Shown: one piece after another, positions 34,377 through 38,762 of the stretch
Layout: the number at the start of each line of letters is the position of its first letter
Numbering within the stretch: the stretch's first letter is position 1
DNA from: Streptomyces phaeochromogenes
GTDB taxonomy: Bacteria; Actinomycetota; Actinomycetes; Streptomycetales; Streptomycetaceae
Length of the DNA: 38,762 nucleotides
NCBI RefSeq assembly: GCF_001418655.1
Contig: NZ_LIQZ01000167.1
Location: forward strand, 1-38,762
Reading direction: 5' to 3'
Program-made: the position numbers and the translations under genes
The notes under the pieces: generated by a model
The model's input: only the letters and a program-made list of their open reading frames with translations
What the model was told of the DNA's origin: nothing
Databases searched by the model: none

Positions 34377-34436
34377 CAGATCGTGCGGGTCGTGGGGGCT
34401 GAGCGCGCAGTTCCCCGCGCCCCTTACGGGGCTCAG
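34377..34436. repeat. Streptomyces-type dispersed repeat ending at the HIT gene stop
   Basis: Contains TGCGGGTCGTGGGGGCTG (from 34384), then GCGCAGTTCCCCGCGCCCCT, and a GCCCC-TTAC-GGGGC hairpin (34419-34432) touching the HIT stop codon. The first part matches the repeat at 21835-21860 (20 of 26 aligned positions, one gap). It stands between the convergent membrane protein and HIT genes and could end both transcripts. Confidence 0.6.
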
Positions 34437-34981
34437 GGCGTCGGCCAGGCCTCCGCGAGCATCTTCCGTGTGTCCGCCAGCAGTTGGGGCAGTACCCGCG
34501 TGTGTCCGACCACCGGCATGAAGTTGGTGTCGCCGCCCCAGCGGGGCACGAGGTGCTGATGCAGGTGCGCGGCGATACCGGCGCCCGCGACCGAGCCCTG
34601 GTTCATCCCGATGTTGAACCCGTGCGCGCCGGAGGCGGCCCGCAGCGCGGTCATCGCCTGCTTCGTCAGTTCGCCGAGCTCGGCGGTCTCCGCCACGGTC
34701 AGGTCGGTGTAGTCCGCGACGTGCCGGTAGGGCACGACCATCAGGTGCCCGCCGTTGTACGGGTACAGGTTGAGCACCGCGTAGACCTGCTCGCCGCGCT
34801 TGATGACGAGCCCGTCCTCGTCGGACTTGGCCGGGATCGAGCAGAACGGACAGCCGTCGTCGGCCCCGGGACCGGTGGGCTTGTTCTCGCCCTGGATGTA
34901 CGCCATCCGGTGGGGCGTCCACAGGCGCTGGAACGCGTCCTGTGTGCCGACTCCGATCTGCTGCTCCGGCTCACTCGTCAT
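34433..34981 (-). CDS. HIT-family hydrolase
   Basis: 182 residues. Histidine-triad proteins hydrolyse nucleotide phosphoramidates or dinucleoside polyphosphates. The triad is HLHQHLV (His139, His141, His143), preceded by MNQGSVAGAGIAAHLHQHLV. A CPFC (44-47) pair is typical of the zinc-binding Ap4A-phosphorylase-like subgroup. Other conserved parts are RMAYIQGENKPT and YAVLNLYPYNGGHLMVVPYR. Start: ATG 34981 (MTSEPEQQ); ATG 34993 lies four codons upstream and neither has a strong ribosome-binding site. In mycobacteria this gene precedes pgsA; here it is split from pgsA by two plus-strand genes. Confidence 0.92.
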   Translation of the reverse strand: MTSEPEQQIGVGTQDAFQRLWTPHRMAYIQGENKPTGPGADDGCPFCSIPAKSDEDGLVIKRGEQVYAVLNLYPYNGGHLMVVPYRHVADYTDLTVAETAELGELTKQAMTALRAASGAHGFNIGMNQGSVAGAGIAAHLHQHLVPRWGGDTNFMPVVGHTRVLPQLLADTRKMLAEAWPTP

Positions 34982-35060
34982 GTGGTGCAGCATATGGCTT
35001 CGCCCGTTCGCGGCGTGTCGCCGGGTACCACGTGAAAGGGCCTCCGGCCAAGCTGAGCCG

Positions 35061-35774
35061 ATGGACGACGACAGCCGCACGACCCGCTGGGAACACCGCG
35101 CCGAGGTCCCGCTCGCCGTGGCCTCGATGCTGTTCCTCACCGCGTACGCCATCCATGTCCTCGCCCACGGTCTGCCCGACGCGTGGCGGGACCTGTGTCT
35201 CGCTGTGACCCTGGCGAGCTGGGGGATGTTCGCCGTGGACTACGCCGTGCGCTGGCGGCTGAGCGGCCAGGGCCACCGCTTCGTACGGACGCACTGGCTG
35301 GACACGGTCGTCCTGATCCTGCCCCTGCTGCGTCCCGTGCGCGTGGTCAAGGTGTACGAGGCCGTCCAGCGCCGGCAGGGACGGCCGCGGCTCTCCCTGC
35401 ACGCGCGCGTGATCACCTACGCGGGCCTCTCGGTGGCCCTGCTCGGCTTCGCGGGCGCGCTCGCCGTGTACCAGCAGGAGCACGCGGCGCCGGGCGCGAC
35501 GATCCGTACCTTCGGGGACTCGGTGTGGTGGACCTGCTCCACGCTCGCGACCGTGGGATACGGCGACGTGACTCCCGTGACGGCCGCCGGACGCGTGATC
35601 GCGGTGGGCCTGATGGCCTGCGGGCTCGCGCTGCTCGGCGCGGTGACGGGGTCGTTCTCGGCGTGGCTGCTGCAGGTGTTCTCCAGCGAGGACGAGCGCC
35701 GGGCGGCAGCCCCCGCGCCGGACGAGCGCCCCGCCGCGCCCCCTGCGAACCGCGAGAGGCCCCCGGAGAGCTGA
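35061..35774 (+). CDS. Voltage-gated-like potassium channel subunit
   Basis: 237 residues. The selectivity filter TVGYGD is at 164-169, within FGDSVWWTCSTLATVGYGDV, so potassium selectivity is well supported. Membrane helices are near 15-36, 45-65, 80-92, 116-136 and 176-205 around the pore. The segment LDTVVLILPLLRPVRVVKVY (80-99), with Arg/Lys spaced every few residues, looks like a degenerate S3-S4 voltage-sensor region. The C-terminus is a short Pro/Ala/Glu tail with no RCK domain. Start ATG 35061 (MDDDSRTTRW), 79 nt from the divergent HIT gene. Its TGA forms the loop of the downstream terminator. Confidence 0.9.
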   Translation: MDDDSRTTRWEHRAEVPLAVASMLFLTAYAIHVLAHGLPDAWRDLCLAVTLASWGMFAVDYAVRWRLSGQGHRFVRTHWLDTVVLILPLLRPVRVVKVYEAVQRRQGRPRLSLHARVITYAGLSVALLGFAGALAVYQQEHAAPGATIRTFGDSVWWTCSTLATVGYGDVTPVTAAGRVIAVGLMACGLALLGAVTGSFSAWLLQVFSSEDERRAAAPAPDERPAAPPANRERPPES

Positions 35775-35789
35775 GCTCTCCGGGGGCCT
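35757..35789. terminator. 15-bp perfect inverted repeat, stop codon in loop
   Basis: Arms 35757-35771 and 35775-35789 are perfect reverse complements. The 3-nt loop is the TGA stop of the channel gene (35772-35774). It lies between the convergent channel and thrS (ends 35853) and probably serves both. Confidence 0.75.
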
Positions 35790-35852
35790 CCGGGCGCCTT
35801 CACGACCGTACGGCCGGGCGATCGCGTACGGGGATCGGGCCCGCGTCCGCGA

Positions 35853-37829
35853 TCAGACCTGGACCCGCTCCTCGACCACCTTCGCGATCTTCGCGATGGC
35901 CTCGTCGAGCGGGATGCCGTTCTCCTGGGAGCCGTCGCGGTAGCGGAAGGAGACCGAGCCGCCCGCCATGTCCTCGTCGCCCGCGATGACCATGAAGGGG
36001 ACCTTCTGCTTCTGGGCGTTGCGGATCTTCTTCTGCATCCGGTCGGAGGACGAGTCGACCTCGACCCGCAGGCCCTTCTTCTTCGCCTCGGCGGCGAACT
36101 TCTGCAGGTAGTCCACGTGCGCGTCGCCGATCGGGATGCCGACCGCCTGGACGGGTGCCAGCCACGCCGGGAACGCGCCCGCGTAGTGCTCGAGGAGGAC
36201 CGCGAAGAAGCGCTCGATCGACCCGAACAGCGCTCGGTGGATCATCACCGGCCGCTGCTTGGTGCCGTCGGGGCCCGTGTACTCCAGGTCGAAGCGCTCC
36301 GGCAGGTTGAAGTCGAGCTGCACGGTCGACATCTGCCAGGTCCGGCCGATCGCGTCCTTGGTCTGGACGGAGATCTTCGGGCCGTAGAACGCGGCGCCGC
36401 CCGGGTCCGGGACCAGCGGGAGGCCCTGCTTCTCGGCCACCTGCCGCAGCGTCTCGGTGGCCTCCTCCCAGATCTCGTCGGAGCCGACGAACTTCTCCGG
36501 GTCCTTGGTGGAGAGCTCCAGGTAGAAGTCGGTCAGGCCGTAGTCCCGCAGCAGGCCGAGGACGAAGGTGAGCGTCTTGTCGAGCTCCTCCGCCATCTGC
36601 TCCTTGGTGCAGTAGATGTGCGCGTCGTCCTGCGTGAAGCCCCGGGCACGGGTCAGACCGTGCACGACGCCCGACTTCTCGTACCGGTACACGGTCCCGA
36701 ACTCGAAGAGGCGCAGCGGCAGTTCACGGTACGAACGGCCGCGCGCGTCGAAGATCAGGTTGTGCATCGGGCAGTTCATGGGCTTGAGGTAGTAGTCCAC
36801 GCCCTCGTCGAGCTGCATGGGCGGGTACATGCCGTCGGCGTACCAGTCCAGGTGCCCGGACGTCTCGAAGAGCTTCCCCTTCGTGGCGTGCGGGGTGTAG
36901 ACGAACTCGTAGCCCTCTTCCTCATGGCGGCGCCGCGAGTAGTCCTCCATGACCCGGCGGACGACGCCGCCCTTGGGGTGGAAGACGGCCAGACCGGAGC
37001 CGATCTGCTCCGGGATGGAGAACAGGTCCAGCTCGCTGCCGAGCTTGCGGTGGTCGCGCTTCTCGGCCTCGGCGAGGAACTCCAGGTGCGCCTTCAGCTC
37101 GTCCTTCGACGGCCACGCGGTGCCGTAGATGCGCTGGAGCATCGGGTTCTTCTCGCTGCCCCGCCAGTACGCGGCGGCGTTGCGCATCAGCTTGAACGCC
37201 GGGATGTTCCGGGTGGTCGGCAGGTGGGGACCGCGGCACAGGTCCTTCCAGCACAGGTCACCGGTCTTGGCGTCGAGGTTGTCGTAGATCGTCAGCTCGC
37301 CGCCGCCGACCTCGACGTCCGCGCCGTCGTCGGTCGAGGCGGAGCCCTTGATCCCGATCAGTTCGAGCTTGTACGGCTCCGAAGCGAGCTCCTCGCGAGC
37401 CGCCTCGTCGGTGACCACGCGACGGGAGAACCTCTGCCCCCGCTTCTGGATCTCCTGCATCTTCTTCTCGACGGCCTTGAGATCCTCGGGCGTGAAGGGC
37501 TTCTCCACGTCGAAGTCGTAGTAGAAGCCGTCCTTGACCGGCGGGCCGATGCCCAGCTTGGCCTCGGGGAACAGCTCCTGCACGGCCTGCGCCATGACGT
37601 GCGCGGTGGAGTGGCGCAGGATGTTGAGACCGTCCTCGGAGGAGATCTCGACGCTCTCGACGGTCTCGCCGTCCTGCACCTCGTACGCGAGGTCCTTGAG
37701 TTCGCCCGCCACGCGGGCCGCGACGATGGTGCGCTCACCGGCGAAGAGCTCGGCCGCCGTAGTGCCCGTCGTCACCACGCGCTCTTCCCGCTCGGAATCG
37801 CGTTGGATGATCACACGGACGTCTGACAC
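35853..37829 (-). CDS. thrS: Threonine--tRNA ligase
   Basis: 658 residues from a GTG at 37829 with AGGAG 8 nt upstream. Class II synthetase with N-terminal TGS (VRVIIQRDSEREERVVTTGT), the editing domain with HSTAHVMAQAVQELFPEAKL and the second histidine pair region, and the catalytic core. The core shows LKPMNCPMHNLIFDARGRSY (zinc cysteine) and ARGFTQDDAHIYC, and the active-site VHGLTRARGFTQDD. The anticodon-binding domain ends EAIAKIAKVVEERVQV. The upstream frame to 37886 is not supported by a ribosome-binding site. I see no T-box or other leader regulator in the 156-nt gap. Confidence 0.96.
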   Translation of the reverse strand: MSDVRVIIQRDSEREERVVTTGTTAAELFAGERTIVAARVAGELKDLAYEVQDGETVESVEISSEDGLNILRHSTAHVMAQAVQELFPEAKLGIGPPVKDGFYYDFDVEKPFTPEDLKAVEKKMQEIQKRGQRFSRRVVTDEAAREELASEPYKLELIGIKGSASTDDGADVEVGGGELTIYDNLDAKTGDLCWKDLCRGPHLPTTRNIPAFKLMRNAAAYWRGSEKNPMLQRIYGTAWPSKDELKAHLEFLAEAEKRDHRKLGSELDLFSIPEQIGSGLAVFHPKGGVVRRVMEDYSRRRHEEEGYEFVYTPHATKGKLFETSGHLDWYADGMYPPMQLDEGVDYYLKPMNCPMHNLIFDARGRSYRELPLRLFEFGTVYRYEKSGVVHGLTRARGFTQDDAHIYCTKEQMAEELDKTLTFVLGLLRDYGLTDFYLELSTKDPEKFVGSDEIWEEATETLRQVAEKQGLPLVPDPGGAAFYGPKISVQTKDAIGRTWQMSTVQLDFNLPERFDLEYTGPDGTKQRPVMIHRALFGSIERFFAVLLEHYAGAFPAWLAPVQAVGIPIGDAHVDYLQKFAAEAKKKGLRVEVDSSSDRMQKKIRNAQKQKVPFMVIAGDEDMAGGSVSFRYRDGSQENGIPLDEAIAKIAKVVEERVQV

Positions 37830-37891
37830 CGGACTCTCCTGCCTGAAGGGAAACGCGCGCGGTCGTCTGGCGCACGCGTAATACAAGGGCG

Positions 37892-37897
37892 ATCGTA
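37892..37897 (-). promoter_or_regulatory. Candidate thrS -10 box
   Basis: TACGAT on the reverse strand, giving a leader of about 55 nt before the thrS GTG. The -35 box is weak. Confidence 0.3.
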
Positions 37898-37985
37898 CCG
37901 AGCCCGGGGCACCCGTAGCGAAACGGTTCCCGCTCCCCCGCCCAGCACCCGTCCCACGCGCGCGGCCCGCGTCCGCGGGGAACCA

Positions 37986-38762
37986 TCAGTCCCCGCTGCA
38001 CGCCTCCTCGAAGAAGTCGAGGTTCTCCTGCAGCGACTTCATCAGCCGGTCCCGCTCCGCCTCGTCGACCTGCACGGGTGCCACCCCGGACGCCCCGGTC
38101 AGCCGCCGGAACCCGCCCCGGCTCTCCAGCCGCCCGTGCATCCGCACCGGCAGCCCGACCAGATGGGCGTGCCCCGCTATCCGGTACGCCTCCTCGTCGA
38201 GCGTCATCCGTACGTGCGGGACCTCGGCCCCGGCGATGACCCGCAGCCGTACGCTCCCGTCGCCGCGCGGCCCCGACCTGCGCATCCGCACCACGGCTCC
38301 GGTGATGCGCACGGGCACGGAGGGTTCCTCGCGCAGATAGCGGGCGCCGGCCTCGCGGAGCGCGGGCAGGTCGCCGGGCGAGAACTCGACGGGTTCGGCG
38401 GGCGTCGCGCACCCCTCGGGCACACCGGCGGCGGGCGCCCACTCGACGGCGATCCGGGCGCCCTCGGTGCCGCGCACCAGGGACGCCAGCGCCTCGGTGA
38501 GCTCATGGCTCACGCCTGCCTCGACAGCCCCGTCGAAGGCGTCCATGCCGCCGGTCGCGCGCTTGTAGTCGATGGCCTCGCGGGCCGCGTACAACGCCTG
38601 GTGGAGGCGGACGGCGAGCGGCCGGCCGGTGGCAACCGGCACGAAGGCGGTGAGCTGCCGGCCGCCGGGGGCGGCTCCGACGAGCACGTTCTCCAGGGAC
38701 GCGGCGGCGGGCCTGCGGTGGCGGGCGCCGTAGTAGCCCGCACGCGCGCGTGCCGCCAGGGC
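37986..38762 (-). CDS. Protein of unknown function, 5' end beyond window
   Basis: 258 residues are visible; the frame is open to the last base, so the N-terminus is missing. The visible start reads ALAARARAGYYGARHRRPAA. A helical region follows (AVRLHQALYAAREAIDYKRA). A beta-rich C-terminal half carries EPSVPVRITGAVVRMRRSGP and AHLVGLPVRMHGRLESRGGF, then RRLTGASGVAPVQVDEAERD, a pattern like an OB-type barrel. It ends with a helix and EEACSGD. I do not recognise the family, and no catalytic motif is visible. It lies 156 nt upstream of thrS in the same direction. Confidence 0.8.
   Translation of the reverse strand, partial: ALAARARAGYYGARHRRPAAASLENVLVGAAPGGRQLTAFVPVATGRPLAVRLHQALYAAREAIDYKRATGGMDAFDGAVEAGVSHELTEALASLVRGTEGARIAVEWAPAAGVPEGCATPAEPVEFSPGDLPALREAGARYLREEPSVPVRITGAVVRMRRSGPRGDGSVRLRVIAGAEVPHVRMTLDEEAYRIAGHAHLVGLPVRMHGRLESRGGFRRLTGASGVAPVQVDEAERDRLMKSLQENLDFFEEACSGD

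Noticed and set aside
37830..37985. T-box or other riboswitch before thrS
   Set aside because: The leader is only about 55 nt by the best -10 box and I see no specifier or antiterminator structure.

Overview
This 38.8 kb window is very GC-rich and has strong third-position G/C bias. It has frequent GTG and TTG starts and long meaningless antisense reading frames. Gene content and order (alaS, rpsD, hisS, relA, apt, secF, secD, yajC, ruvBAC, yebC, pdxT, pdxS, pimA, pgsA, HIT, thrS) identify a Streptomyces or close relative, in the conserved chromosomal core. I see no prophage, insertion sequence, CRISPR array, tRNA or rRNA.

Layout by position. (1) 1-3374, minus: a small membrane protein (DUF948 type), a DUF6167-type protein and alaS (3' end cut by the window edge). 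(2) 3543-5720, plus: an NB-ARC/TPR ATPase with no visible DNA-binding domain, convergent with rpsD. (3) 5754-11217, minus: rpsD behind a long leader, rarA, a VKOR-family membrane protein, hisS and a metallo-beta-lactamase-fold hydrolase. (4) 11388-13592, plus: a membrane-anchored cyclophilin and a DUF349 protein, ending at a 22-bp perfect inverted repeat. (5) 13695-25613, minus: relA, apt, secF, secD, yajC; then ruvB, ruvA, ruvC; then yebC, pdxT, pdxS. (6) 25847-30035, minus: a LemA-like protein, a repeat-rich gap, and a tightly overlapping phosphatidylinositol/PIM set (pgsA, acyltransferase, pimA, small unknown gene). (7) 30310-35774: an EF-G-like GTPase (+), a large unknown membrane protein (+), a HIT protein (-) and a two-pore-helix-type potassium channel (+). 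(8) 35853-38762, minus: thrS and a 5'-cut protein of unknown function.

How the genes work together. The window holds translation (alaS, hisS, thrS, rpsD), the stringent response and purine salvage (relA, apt), the SecDF-YajC export accessory, Holliday-junction processing (ruvABC, rarA), PLP synthesis (pdxST) and inositol phospholipid/mannoside synthesis (pgsA, acyltransferase, pimA). From memory, the order HIT - pgsA - acyltransferase - pimA ... pdxS - pdxT - yebC - ruvCAB ... secDF - apt - relA - ppi - MBL - hisS also runs through the Mycobacterium tuberculosis chromosome. Here the EF-G-like gene and the unknown membrane protein sit between HIT and pgsA.

I did not find a clearly new multi-gene system. 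The items most worth a second look are: a candidate structured leader of about 320 nt before rpsD; several Streptomyces-type dispersed repeats between genes (two sharing one core); a tandem-repeat C-terminal tail on RuvC; an EF-G paralogue whose G4 motif is degenerate; the unknown membrane protein at 32678-34345; and a perfect fold-back inverted repeat at base 1 that looks like a contig-end artefact.
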